Assembly: GCA_033557465.1 (NCBI GenBank)
Contig: CM066035.1
Location: 905,479,309-905,543,308, forward strand
DNA length: 64,000 nt
Direction: 5' to 3'
Source: Ichthyophis bannanicus
Taxonomy: Eukaryota; Chordata; Amphibia; Gymnophiona; Ichthyophiidae
Shown here: positions 1 to 9,881 of the stretch, piece by piece
Numbering within the stretch: position 1 is the stretch's first letter
Layout: each line of letters opens with the position of its first letter
Program-made: the position numbers and the translations under genes
Notes under the pieces: model-generated
Told to the model about the DNA's origin: nothing
Databases searched by the model: none
What the model saw: only the letters and a program-made list of their open reading frames with translations

Positions 1-74
1 CCTCTAGTGGGATTTGAACCCCTGACCTTCCGGCCTGCAGTACCTTGCCCCAACCACTAGGCCACTTCTCCACT
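1..74 (-). repeat. tRNA-derived SINE fragment (head part)
   Basis: The segment matches, almost base for base, the promoter-head part of the minus-strand SINE at 11935-12280. It contains the complement of a Pol III B box (GGATTTGAACCC) followed by the complement of an A-box-like 'accactaggcca' segment. The copy is cut by the window start. It is not a tRNA gene: no cloverleaf can be drawn and the same unit recurs several times in the window. Confidence 0.7.
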
Positions 75-1199
75 TAGCTTATGTAGGTTAGAGTGAAGTG
101 CTGAGCGGTGCCATTTTGATAGTAATGGGCAAGATAGACAAGCACCTTTCCTTAGGGAAAGGGGAAGGTTTCTGCTCTGCGAAGCCCCTACAGGTGGCCT
201 TGTGGCAGACAGTCCAGGAAAGTAGATAGCTGAAGTAAGTCCATGCATGGTTAAATTTGAATCTAAGCTCTTAAGTGAGTTAAATTTAGATACAGGTAGT
301 TTTTGGCTCCAGAGGGCCTATAGTCTGTTTTCATGCATGTCAATAGTGTGTAGCCATTTCTCCACTGATGTGTGACCTAGTCCATAGTGGTCTTTTTGCA
401 TCTCTGCAGTAGTCTAGGTCCCTGAGGCTTCCCTGTTCTTAAGACTTTCAGCAGGAAAAAATCATAGTGGGTGAAAGGGAAGCAAAATGATTATAGTTCA
501 GGGAAGGTTAAAACAGAAAGGAGAAACTTGAATGGAGAAGTTTCTGAAAATTCTTTTCTTCTGCAAGCTGTAGTCCATGAATAAAAAGAAAAAGAGGGTA
601 TTTAAAATCTAACTTACAAACTCCCTTTCCAAGGGGAACTCAACTTTTTCTTCATAACGTTTTGAAACTCTAGAACAAGGAATGTCTCATCTGCAGGTGC
701 TTGCAAAGGTGTAGACACTTTTAAATAAAAAAGAACAATCATGTGACTTTAAAAAATAAGCCTAGTACACAATAAACGAAACCATAATACAAAGCAGTAC
801 CTGGTGCAATTGTTAATTTTGCACATGATCTGATGGGGATTTTTTTAAGTTTGTGGCTATCGGGATCCAAAGCTTAGTTGGATGGCGCACTGTACAAATT
901 GTTTTCTTGTTGGTGGTAGCTGTGCACTAATGACCCTCCTGTCCTGATGAGAGAGAAGAAAAGAGTATGAAATTATTTTCTTCTTCTCTCAACACCAGCT
1001 CCCTTTTTAAACCTTTTTAAATTGGTCAAAACTTCAACTCATCTCCAGAAATTATACGTTTATGAACATTTTTTACCCACTTACATCTTTTCTGTACCGT
1101 CTTTCTACCAGTCAATAACTCGGTGCAGTAACGTTAACAATTGAACAGTAAGGTGTGTGATACGTGGAGCATGTGTTATAACAGATACAGTCATTAAAC
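75..1199. other. intron 1 / upstream non-coding sequence, nothing recognised
   Basis: AT-rich sequence without a convincing coding frame, splice-bounded exon or recognisable repeat. Short open frames here have no family resemblance. It may include old decayed repeat DNA or the 3' untranslated part of the minus-strand LINE whose coding remnant begins at about 1700. Confidence 0.5.
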
Positions 1200-1693
1200 T
1201 ATGAGGTTTAACTATTTACAGTGTGGGGTGTGATTATTGCTTTATTGGGTGTTCTTTATTCAGTATTAGATCCATAATGTTCTAGGAACAGGAGAAGTTT
1301 TAGGTTTTTATGGAATTGACTGGTTAACTGGATGGATCTTAATGTGGGAGCGTATAGAAAAAAATGCCCTGTTAGTTCTTTAGCTGCATGTGGGTTTGTC
1401 TGTGGGTATTTCCAGTCTGTTGATTGTAGCAGTTCTCCTGGGTCTTTTGGAATTGTTGCTCGCTACTAGGGGAGCAAGATTATGCGCTGATTGTTCAGAA
1501 TTTTGTGAATATGTAGGATAATTTTGTATTTGATCCTGCTTATAATGGAGAGCCAGGGAAGCTGTTTGAATAGTGGGGTAATGTGAACCTGTTGAGATTT
1601 CACCAATACGGTTCTAGCTACTGTGTTTTGAGCTAGTTGTGGGGGGTATAGTGTGCTCTTGGGGTTGTCCTGGTAGATGGAATTGCAATCACT
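1200..1693 (-). pseudogene. LINE reverse-transcriptase C-terminal remnant (L2/Rex1-like)
   Basis: On the minus strand from about 1700 downward the frame reads S-D-C-N-S-I-Y, then S-T-L-x-P-x-Q-L-A-Q-N, then L-P-W-L-S-x-x-x-R-I-K-Y-K-I. This is the order seen after the polymerase domain of many L2/Rex1/CR1-clade LINEs (D-Y-C-N-S, Q-x-x-Q-N-x-A-A-R, L-H-W-L-P-x-x-x-R-I). The frame then decays. The piece that should precede it lies at 11535 onward, on the other side of the DNA transposon at 1694-11534, so the two are probably halves of one copy. Clade is inferred from motif spacing only. Confidence 0.55.
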
Positions 1694-1795
1694 GGTCAAC
1701 ATTGAAATTGTTACTGACTTTAAAAGGCCCTAATCTGTAGTATCTTGGTGAGCTGAACACGAATATAACATTAAAAACATTTTTTGGCTCTCATT
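1694..1795 (+). repeat. left terminal inverted repeat of the orphan transposon
   Basis: Begins GGTCAAC, with a shared GTTACTGA block near 1710, the 16-bp block AGCTGAACACGAATAT at 1751-1766 and a TTGGCTC block at about 1784. All four occur in the same order in the complement of 11425-11534. Spacing differs by a few bases, as expected of old diverged repeats. Confidence 0.6.
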
Positions 1796-2144
1796 TTGAA
1801 AATATTGCATGTAGTTCGTTTTTGACGTTTCACCGTGTAAATTTATCCAGTAGGACATCAACAACATCCCAAATAAGCCTTGAATGATGTAATATTGCAT
1901 CACATTGCGTAATACCAGCATGCACACATTATCCAGAGTTGATTGCATCATTTTCTGATGCAATGCAATACTACTGCCAGACGGCTGCTGAAGCCATCTG
2001 ACGTCAGCAGTGTACTTATACGCAGTCGGAAAGGTTGAGCATTTAAAATATTTCAGACTGTGTGCGAGACAGTTTAAGCTACTGTTACATGTAACTTTTA
2101 TTAATCATATAATTTTAGCCATTTAGGTACAATACAGAACAGTA

Positions 2145-2373
2145 ATGCCGCAAAAGTGCGTTAATACCGTTGACTATTTCTGCTACATTTGTGGGGAAGT
2201 GACATTTGCCAACAAGAAGAAAAGTATCACTTCTCAACTGAAGAAGGCATATCCTCTTTACTTTGCATGCAAGATTGGTGACCAAGACAAGCCTTGGGCC
2301 CCGCATATATGCTGCGCTACATGTACAACACAGCTTTTACACAGTGGTTGAATTGCAAAAGACCATCAATGCC
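2145..2373 (+). pseudogene. orphan transposon protein, N-terminal part
   Basis: The frame opens at an ATG at 2145 and carries a C-x2-C (C-Y-I-C-G) then D-K-P-W-A-P-H-I-C-C-x-T-C about 40 residues later, a likely zinc-binding module (inference). A one-base slip near 2335 moves the frame; beyond it Q-W-L-N-C-K-R-P-S-M-P can be read up to 2373. There the coding sequence stops abruptly at the left end of DIRS-A and resumes at 9882 with F-A-V-P-M-V-W-R-E-P. The N-terminal zinc module plus basic linker would suit a DNA-binding domain of a transposase. Confidence 0.6.
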
Positions 2374-3316
2374 GTTCCTTATCGTTCCTCCAGTTTAGTC
2401 CTCTACCACTGGGTAGTGCACCTCCTCCTGCAGCATGGAGACTGGACCAATCAAAATCTTGCCAACAGTGGATGTAGCGTACTGGAACTCCCATCAGCCC
2501 TCAGTGTGTCCAGTCTCCATGCAGCATGAGGACTTGTGAGCCTAGGTGCTGGGCTCACTAAGGAATCTGTTCTTAGCAGGCTAGTTAGATCTCAGCGTTC
2601 AATTTGATTTTTTCCTCTATTTACTTTTCTTTTGGGTGGTGGTAGATTGACATTGTAGGCTTTCTCTTTAAAGTTCTCCTTTGGGCTGTTTGTGGCTGTC
2701 ACTTTAAAAATAAAATAAAAAAGGTATTAAGGGGTTAATTTCTGACGGATGTCTTTGCATAACATTTGGACTGCAGGACTCTGGTATCCGGGTCCTATCC
2801 TTGCCTAGCCACGTGCCTTTTCGGTGATTTCTTTGAGTTATTTTTCCCCTTGACGGAGCGGGGTTTAAATTTCTCACCGGCAATCAGTCAGCCGGCTCTC
2901 TTCTTGCTGCAGGCGTTGGCAGCGAAAACGGCTCCGCAGACACACAGCTGACGCTTCGTTCAGTTGAAGAGTGCTGGTTTCAAGAGCAGACGGTCGGTGA
3001 GAGGTTTCTTCTTATCTCCTCGGGGCTGCAGAAACTCCCGCTGGTTCCCGCCTAAATGCTGTGTGAAACCGCGGCCATTTAGACACGCGGTTTCTACAGC
3101 GGCGCCTGTATATTGCTGGCAGGGCTGTTGACGGGCATAGAGGAGTCTCCGGATGCAGGTTAGCAAGTTCTTTTACCTTTACCTTTGTTTTTCCTTTGCA
3201 AAATCATTATTTTCTGCGGGCATTTGCTTTGGGCGGTAGTCTATGAAGCACTGCCATTGATTTAAGCGGTTAAAAAAAAAAAAAGACAGAAAACGCGAAC
3301 TGAAGTGTAAAGCTTA

Positions 3317-4896
3317 TTGAGCTGTCCTCAGGGCTCGCTGCTTTCAGTTTGCCCTTTTTGTTCCATCCATGTCAGCTCCCAGTGTATTATTTGTGGATCC
3401 TGGAAGGGCACTTCAGGTGGCACAGGCGTCTCTTCGAGCTGTGTCACAGGGCCTTTCAGTGGTGGACAGCAGATGGAGACCCCTAAGCCTTCTGGGCCCC
3501 AGGAAGCGGTTACGGGGATGGAGAGTGATTCTTGGATAGCGGGTCCTTCCGCTCCGGCTCCAGAGGGAGCTTCTGGTACTTCTGGAGCGGCTGCAGATCT
3601 TGGTTCTGTTGCACTAATGGAGGAATTTTCCCCAGATTTTATATTGTTCTTGCATCAGGCTTTGTCGTAGAAGGCAGGGCCAGCTACCTACTTCCCTTTC
3701 TGTTCCCGCTCCCGCCCAGAAGCCCGGGCTTGGGGAGGGTGAATCTTTACCGTTAAGAGCAGCCAAGAGGCTGCGACCTCCAGAGCCTTCTACCTCGGAC
3801 TTGGGGTGGCACAAGGTAGAGGAGGCGTATTATGAGCTGGAGGGAGATGACAATGAATTAGAAGAGGGCGAGATTCCTGAGCCAGAGGACCAAGCTAGGA
3901 TTATTCGGGTGTTTCGAAGAGAAGAATTGCCGGCTCTTGTTTCGGAGGCCCTGCAGACCCTCAGGCTGTCTCCCGAGCAGCTGGTTGAGGAAGAGGATAT
4001 CGCAGATCCCATTATTCAGGCAGTGTGTCAAGCGCAGGTAGTCTTTCCTATCCATAAGGTAATAGATCAGATGATTCAGAACGAGTGGGATCATTCGGAA
4101 GCAGGGCTGAAGGGAATTAGGATTATGAGTAAGCTCTACCCCTTGGCTGATAAAGACAAGGAAAAGGTTACGTTCTCCAAAGGTAGATGCTGTGGTTTCG
4201 GCGGTCACTAAAAAGACTACAATCCTGGTAGAGGGCAGCGTGGCCCTGAGGGATGTGCAAGATAGGAAGGTAGATGGTCTCTTGAAGCAGTCTTTCGAAG
4301 CTGATGCGATTTCTTTACAGGCTTCTATCTGTGGAGCTTGGGTAGCGAGAGCCTGTCTCCGTTGGGTTCAGCACCTAAAGCAGTCGACCTCTTTGGGCCT
4401 GATGAGGTCGGGGAACTGCAGCGCTTAGAGTCCGGTTCGGCGTATCTGGCCGTGCACTACGACCTCATTAGAGCGTTGTCGAATAGTATGGCTTCTTTAG
4501 TAGCCGTGCGCAGATCCCTTTGGCTTAAGAATTGGGCAGCTGATGGTTCTTCCAAAGCTCAGCTCGGCAAGCTTCCATTTAAGGGTAAGCTATTGTTCGG
4601 AGAGGATTTGGATAAGTTGGTTAAAGACTTGGGGGAATCCAAAGGCAGTAGGCTCCCGGAGGATAAACCAAAGCAGGGAAAGGTATTTTCTTCCTTCCGG
4701 GGATAGTATAGGGACTTTCGGAGGTTTCGATCTCCCTGTTTCGCAGGGTCCCAAAGAGGGCGTTTTGCCTCCTGAACACTGGGGTTTCGTGGGTTTCGAG
4801 GGGCCAGCAGGGGGTTCTCAGCAGCATCTTCGGGTGCCACTCGCAGACCACAATGAATGGCAGTGGGTCCCGGCAAAGAGTCAATCGATCGGAGGT
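3317..4896 (+). pseudogene. DIRS-A gag remnant
   Basis: Several frames together match the better preserved gag of DIRS-E (45704-47214). Shared landmarks include E-F-S-P-D-F near 3630, an acidic stretch E-E-G-E-I-P at about 3865, R-V-F-R-R-E-E-L-P-A-L near 3908, and G-K-L-L-F-G-E-D-L at 4585. Frameshifts occur near 3670, 4185 and 4330 and a stop near 4705. The region ends where a minus-strand LINE has inserted. DIRS gag is thought to be the nucleic-acid-binding particle protein; no enzymatic motif is present. Confidence 0.75.
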
Positions 4897-5722
4897 CATA
4901 GTAACATAGTAACATAGTAAGTGACGGCAGATAAAGACCAGCATGGTCCATCTAGTCTGCCCAGCAAGATGGCAAGAGTAGGTGCACCTGTCGCTCTGTG
5001 CAGGCCACCCCTCCCCATGTTTTTGTTTCTGTTTAGGGGTGAACCCACCACTCCATGTAGGACACCCTTATTTGTTCAGATGCTAGATAGTTCAGAAGTT
5101 AGATGGTACTGTTTGTTTTGCTTTTATCCTGTTGCTGTAAAGGGATCCACTGTGTTTGTCCCATGCCGTTTTGAATTCCATCACCGTGTTTGCCCTCACC
5201 ACTTCCATCGGGAGGGCATTCCAAGCATCCACCACCCTTTCAGTGAAGAAATATTTCCTGACATTGCCTTTCAATTTACCACCTTGCAGCTTCATGTTAT
5301 GCCCTCTAGTTTTACAGCTTCCCCGTCTTTGGAAGAGGTTTGTTTGTTCATCATTTCTCTTTAAGTATTTAAAGGTCTGAATCATATTTCCCCTGTCCCT
5401 CCTCTCCTCCAAAGTGTACATATTTAGGTCTTCAAGTCTCTTCTCATAAGGCTTCTGACGCAGGCTCCAAATCATTTTGGTCGCCTTTCTCTGAACAGTT
5501 TCCAGTCTTTTTACATCTTTTGCAAGATATGGCCTCCAAAACTGAACACAGTATTCCAAGTGAGGCCTCACCAGTGATTTGTACAGTGGCATAAGTACCT
5601 CTTCCTTTCTGCTGGTAATCCCTCTTTGAATGCAGCCCAACATCCTCCTGGCTTTTGCCACCGCCTTGTCGCACTGTTTTGCCACCTTGAGATCATCAGA
5701 GATAATCACACCAAGGTCGTCT
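4897..5722 (-). mobile_element. 5'-truncated L2/CR1-clade LINE inside DIRS-A
   Basis: On the minus strand a 205-codon frame (5709 to 5092) encodes the end of a LINE reverse transcriptase: [29 protein letters not shown], then K-Y-F-F-T-E-R-V-V-D-A-W-N-A-L-P. The 3' end at 4897 carries repeats of 'catagtaa', the short terminal repeats usual for this clade instead of poly(A). The copy lacks the N-terminal half. It interrupts DIRS-A between gag and RT. The frame is unbroken over about 600 bases, so this is younger than its host. Confidence 0.8.
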
Positions 5723-7565
5723 TCAGGATTTCCTTTCTGCCTGGACCCACGTGACTACTGATCAGTGGGTGTTGGAGATTATCCGTGACGGCTATGCTCT
5801 AGATCTCGCAAAGCCGGCGCTGGACTCATTTGTGAGTTTGCCCTGCAGAGGGCCGAAAAAGGCTTTCCAGGTGTGTCAGACTTTAGACCATCTGGTGCAG
5901 CTGGGGGCCGTTATTCCGGTACCGTCAGAGGAGTACGGTATAGGTCGTTACTCTATTTATTTTGTGGTACCAAAGAAGGATGGATCGCTTCGGCCTATTC
6001 TCGATCTCAAAGGTGTGAATCGGTGCCTTCGGGTGCAACACTTTCGCATGGAAACACTGAGATCGGTGAATGTAGCAGTTCAGCAAGGAGAGTCCCTTAC
6101 GTCCCTCGATCTCAAGGAGGCTTATCTCCATGTCCCGATCAGGGAAGCGCATCAAAGGTTTCTGCGGTTCGTGCTTCCTTGGGGGCACTTCCAGTTTCAG
6201 GCTCTACCTTTTGGCCTCGCCACAGCCCCACGAGTTTTCACCAAAATAATGGTGGTAGCGGCGGCGCTGAGAAAGGAAGGAGTATTAGTCCATCCATACC
6301 TCAACGATTGGCTCATCCGGGCGAAGTCCAGGGACGAGAGCGAGAGAGCCACGGAAAAGGTGGTAACTTTCCTCGAGTCTAGGTTGGGTAGTCAATCCGC
6401 TCGAGTCATCTGGAGCCTACGCAAGTTCTCGAGTATTTGGGAATACGGTTCAATACTCGGCTAGGCTCAGTGTTTCTAACGGAAAAGAGTCCGGGCTCTC
6501 GTGCAGCGCTTCGGGACGCTGTCGGCTCCGACAGCGTGGCAATACCTGCAGGTGCTCGGGACCATGGTGACTACGCTGGAGGTGGTTCCTTGGGCCAGAT
6601 TTCATATGAGGCCGTTGCAGCGGGCCTTGCTTCGTCGTTGGTGCAATCAGTCCGACCCCTTGAGCAAGCGGCTCCCGTGTCCTCTACAGGTCCGGCAGGC
6701 ATTGAAGTGGTGGCTGATCCCTACGTCCTTGCGAGCGGGAATGCCCTTGGAGCAGCCAGTGTGGATTCCGCTCCTCACGGATGCCAGCCTAGCGGGCTGG
6801 GGAGCGCATTGCGGGACGGCGTTTGCGCAGGGACGTTGGTCGGCGGAGGAGAGCGTCTGGTCGATCAATTGTCTGGAGCTGCGAGCGGTGTTTCTCACCC
6901 TAAACAGTTTCGAGTCGCTGGTAACGCGTCGTGCGGTGCGAATACTATCGGACAATGTGGCGACCGTGGCATACATAAATCGCCAGGGCGGTACCGGCAG
7001 CACAGCCATGGAAGAGGAGGCAGAGGGTCTGTTCTCCTGGATAGAGGTGCATCTCCTAGCAATCTCAGCGGTGCACATCGCCGGAAAGGACAATGTGACA
7101 GCCGACTTTCTCAGCAGAGTACGAGTGGATGCGGGCGAATGGGAGCTGCATCCCGACATGTTCGCGCAGTTGGTTCTCTGGTGGGAAACACCGGTCATGG
7201 ACTTGATGGCCATCTTCCAGTCTGCAAAAGCGAGCCGACTTTTCAGCAGGCAGCGGGAGCCCATGTCGGAGGGCATAGACGCCTTGATTCAACCGTGACC
7301 ATCGACAGGTCTTCTCTATGTGTTCCCGCCGTGGGTGCTCATTGGTCGAGTGATTCAGCGCATCAAATCGCATCGCAGGCGCGTGCTGTTGGTGGCACCG
7401 GACTGGCCCCGGCGGCTGTGGTATGCCGACCTCATCTGATTGCTGGACGGGACCCCCTGGCGACTTCCAGTGTCTCAGGAGCTTCTCTTACAGGGTCCGT
7501 TAGTGATGCCGCGAGTGGATCGATTCTCGCTTACGGCTTGGCCATTGAAAGGGCAAGGTTGAGAG
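5723..7565 (+). pseudogene. DIRS-A reverse transcriptase / RNase H / methyltransferase remnant
   Basis: RT landmarks: Y-S-I-Y-F-V-V-P-K-K-D-G near 5950, S-L-D-L-K-E-A-Y at 6105, F-Q-F-Q-A-L-P-F-G-L at 6192, and H-P-Y-L-N-D-W at 6295, in which the first catalytic Asp of the Y-x-D-D box has become Asn. RNase H landmarks: T-D-A-S-L-A-G-W-G near 6778, L-E-L-R-A-V near 6870, L-S-D-N-V-A-T-V near 6945, N-V-T-A-D-F-L near 7092. The DAM-like methyltransferase tract follows (L-Y-V-F-P-P-W near 7315). A shift at 6370-6470 and one near 7295 break the frame. The frame one step back is also open over much of 6437-7657, as in DIRS-E and DIRS-G. Confidence 0.85.
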
Positions 7566-8575
7566 AGAGGTTATTCCGGATCGGTTATGTCAACTCTTCT
7601 CCAAGTTCGGAGATGCTCCACATCGCTTGCCTATGTACGCATCTGGCGAATTTTTGAGGACTGGTGTTCCCGGCATCAGATCCGTGCTGGTAGTGTTGAG
7701 TTTTCTGCAGGATGGTTTCGAGAAGGGGCTCCCCGCCAGCTCCTTGAGGGTGCAGTTGGTGGCCCTGGCCTGTTATAGAGGCAAGGTTCATGGAGTGCCT
7801 CTGGGAGCTCACGACGATGTTCTGCGTTTCTTGAAGGCGGTTTCGAGAATGCGCCCTCCACGTCAGATTTCCGTTCCACCGTGGGATCTCAATTTGGTTT
7901 TACGAACACTGGGAAAGGCGCCATTTGAGCCTTTAAGTCAAATTTCGATCAAGGATTTAACTCTTAAGACTGTTTTTGGTAGCTATTTGTTCAGCGTGGT
8001 GCGTTTCCGAGTTACAAGCTCTGTCTTATAGGGAACCTTTTCTCTGTTTTTCTAAAGAAAAAGTGGTTCTTCGGCCAGTGCCTTCCTTTCTGCCGAAGGT
8101 GTCTTCTCCGTTTCATGTGAATCAGTCCGTGTCTCTTCCAGTTCTGCGGTCGGACTCTGCGCATGCTTCTGATCGTGGTTTGAGTCGTTTGGATGTAAAG
8201 AGTTTTACATCGGTATTTGGAAGTGTCCGAGGCTTTTCGTAAATCGGATCATCTGTTTTTGTGGTGTTTGGAGGACCTCGAAAGGGTGAGGCAGCAGCAA
8301 AAGCTTCCATTTCCAGGTGGATTAAGGAAACCATTGCCTCGGCTTACATGTTGCAAGGGCGCCAGGCGCCGGTAGGTCTCAAAGCGCACTCTACTAGAGT
8401 GCAGGCAGCTTCCTGGGCGGAGCACAGTCTTGTTCTGCCGGTGGAAATTTGTAAGGCGGCGACCTGGGCATCGCTTCATACTTTCAGCAAGCACTACCGT
8501 TTTGGATGTGCTGGCGGCGGAGGATGCCTGTTTCGGGTCGGCAGTATTGCGTGCCGGCTGGCAGGGTCCCTCCCG
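7566..8575 (+). pseudogene. DIRS-A tyrosine recombinase remnant
   Basis: The core-binding part (A-Y-V-R-I-W-R-I-F-E-D-W) begins near 7626. The catalytic part is split over several frames: W-D-L-N-L-V-L near 7882, V-S-E-L-Q-A-L-S near 8005 where the expected S-A-R-R has become S-A-W-C, F-H-V-N-Q at 8113, then H-S-T-R near 8388 and a final Y near 8490. Loss of the first catalytic Arg and several frameshifts make it inactive. In the life cycle this enzyme would integrate the circular cDNA. Confidence 0.8.
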
Positions 8576-8664
8576 TTAGTTCTGCTCTGTTACATCCCAG
8601 TGGTAGAGGACTAAACTGGAGGAACGATAAGGAAATGATAATTGTAGTTCCTTGAGTGACGACA

Positions 8665-9147
8665 TTTTTTTTTTTTTTTTTTCATTTTCAATATACTTTA
8701 TTGAGGTATTCAAAAGGTAATACAAGCAATCAAAACAGAATACATATGAATTTAAACAACAAACACCCAGCCCACAATATGGAGTGTGAAATATATTAGA
8801 AATTATCCAGAACATATCTCTAATCAGATTGGAAAAAAATTACAGAGACTCCTTTTAACTTAGCAAGAACTCAAAAATAAAGGAAATAAAAAAAATAAAA
8901 AACAAAAACAAAGAAAAACTCCACCACCGATTCTTTCAAGAAGGTCTCTACGTCAGGAAAAATATCTGAATAGTCTGACGAAAATATTTCTGATGTTTGT
9001 CGCACCACTCAGTTAAAACGGAAAGCGTTTCTTGTATTAAGATCTCGAGTTCAGGCTATGGGAGCTACCTTTATGTTGAAGTATCCCTGTAAATGTGTGA
9101 TAGTGTATCAGGCTAAATCTTATGTTTTCTTAGATTCTCTTCAATTA
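8665..9147 (-). mobile_element. ORF1-only LINE copy with 5' inversion (twin-primed), inside DIRS-A
   Basis: The insert is flanked by an 11-bp duplication GAGTGACGACA (8654-8664 and 9148-9158). The left part begins with a T tract, so it is a minus-strand copy ending in poly(A); it carries the same 3' untranslated block (TGTGGGCTGGGTGT, complement near 8780) as the copy at 53797-55438. The right part, about 8990-9147, is in the opposite orientation and encodes the L1-type ORF1 C-terminal domain (D-V-C-R-T-T-Q-L-K-R-K-A-F-L, then G-A-T-F, Y-Q-A-K-S-Y-V-F-L-D). That layout is the known product of twin priming during target-primed reverse transcription. No ORF2 sequence separates ORF1 from the 3' tail. 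Confidence 0.75.
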
Positions 9148-9417
9148 GAGTGACGACAGTTTAGTCCTCCTTCCCACCCAGACGTATTGGTTTGTTTGGC
9201 GCAGCACGCATTTTAGGAGCGCACAACACATTTGCAGGTGAGTTTTTGCTCTTGTTCTGTCTTTCCTTCCTCTAACTCTCTTGCTTGGCTCGGCGGGGGG
9301 GGGGGAGGCTTGGATATCCGAGACCTCATCCCTTCCTTTTGGGAGGGAAGTTCACATATTGTTCTATAGGTAATTAAAAAAAAAAGACGATTGTATAACC
9401 TTTGTAGATCTGTTTCT

Positions 9418-9580
9418 TGCTCTTTTGAGTCTGCTTTGTCAATAGTACACTGAGGGCTGATGGGAGTTCCAGTACGCTACATCCACTGTTGGCAAGATTT
9501 TGATTGGTCCAGTCTCCATGCTGCAGGAGGAGGTGCACTACCCAGTGGTAGAGGACTAAACTGGAGGAACGATAAGGAAC
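9418..9580 (-). repeat. right inverted copy of the DIRS-A left terminus
   Basis: Reads as the near-exact complement of 2374-2540, including the ends CAGTTTAGTCC and TCTCCATGCTGCAG blocks, finishing GAACGATAAGGAAC at 9567-9580. Perfect continuation of the inversion into host DNA at 9581 is abnormal for a DIRS terminus. Confidence 0.85.
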
Positions 9581-9769
9581 GGCATTGATGGTCTTTTGCA
9601 ATTCAACCACTGTGTAAAAGCTGTGTTGTACATGTAGCGCAGCATATATGCGGGGCCCAAGGCTTGTCTTGGTCACCAGTCTTGCATGCAAAGTAAAGAG
9701 GATATGCCTTCTTCAGTTGAGAAGTGATACTTCTGGTTGGCAAATGTCACTTCCCCACAAATGTAGCAG
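9581..9769 (-). repeat. inverted duplicate of host DNA from 2180-2373
   Basis: This stretch is the reverse complement of the orphan-transposon coding DNA immediately left of DIRS-A (2180-2373), with a small deletion near 9730. It starts exactly at the DIRS terminus and stops at 9769, where a second piece of DIRS right terminus begins. Host coding DNA in its normal orientation resumes only at 9882. It is therefore an extra 189-bp inverted host copy trapped between two DIRS ends, probably from template switching or fold-back copying during integration (inference). Confidence 0.85.
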
Positions 9770-9881
9770 ATTTTGATTGGTCCAGTCTCCATGCTGCAGG
9801 AGGAGGTGCACTACCCAGTGGTAGAGGACTAAACTGTCGTCACTCAAGGAACTACAATTACCAGGTAAGTGTAATTATCAT
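9770..9881 (+). repeat. second DIRS-A right terminus
   Basis: A second copy of the terminal sequence (GATTGGTCCAGTCTCC ... GAGGACTAAACTG) that then follows the usual right-end path: CGTCACTCAAGGAACTAC and a final ACCAGGTAAGTG block, like the right end of DIRS-D at 52245-52317. At 9881/9882 the host coding frame resumes. The block CCAGGTAAGT at 9861-9870 is an almost perfect consensus 5' splice site in gene orientation. Confidence 0.8.

Larger units (their letters stand above)
2374..9881 (+). mobile_element. DIRS-A: DIRS-like tyrosine-recombinase retrotransposon, degenerate
   Basis: DIRS elements carry gag, RT/RNase H/methyltransferase and tyrosine recombinase between inverted termini, with an internal region complementary to both ends. 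Here the left terminus (GTTCCTTATCG, 2374-2540) is repeated inverted at 9418-9580; gag, RT and recombinase remnants occur in order at 3317-8575; the internal complementary region is at about 8590-9175. The copy interrupts the codons of the orphan transposon protein between 2373 and 9882. Two later LINE insertions lie inside (4897-5722, 8665-9147). The right side is abnormal: an inverted host duplicate (9581-9769) and a second right terminus (9770-9881) follow. Coding frames are broken by many shifts and stops. Confidence 0.85.

Noticed and set aside
1..74. tRNA gene on the minus strand
   Set aside because: Only Pol III box-like sequence; no cloverleaf or anticodon arm, and the unit recurs as a SINE elsewhere in the window.
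3317..3670. Independent secreted protein gene
   Set aside because: Position and motifs (E-F-S-P-D-F) show it is the degenerate start of DIRS-A gag.
6647..7276. Minus-strand open frame of 209 codons inside DIRS-A
   Set aside because: Shadow of the RNase H region on the other strand; no family resemblance.
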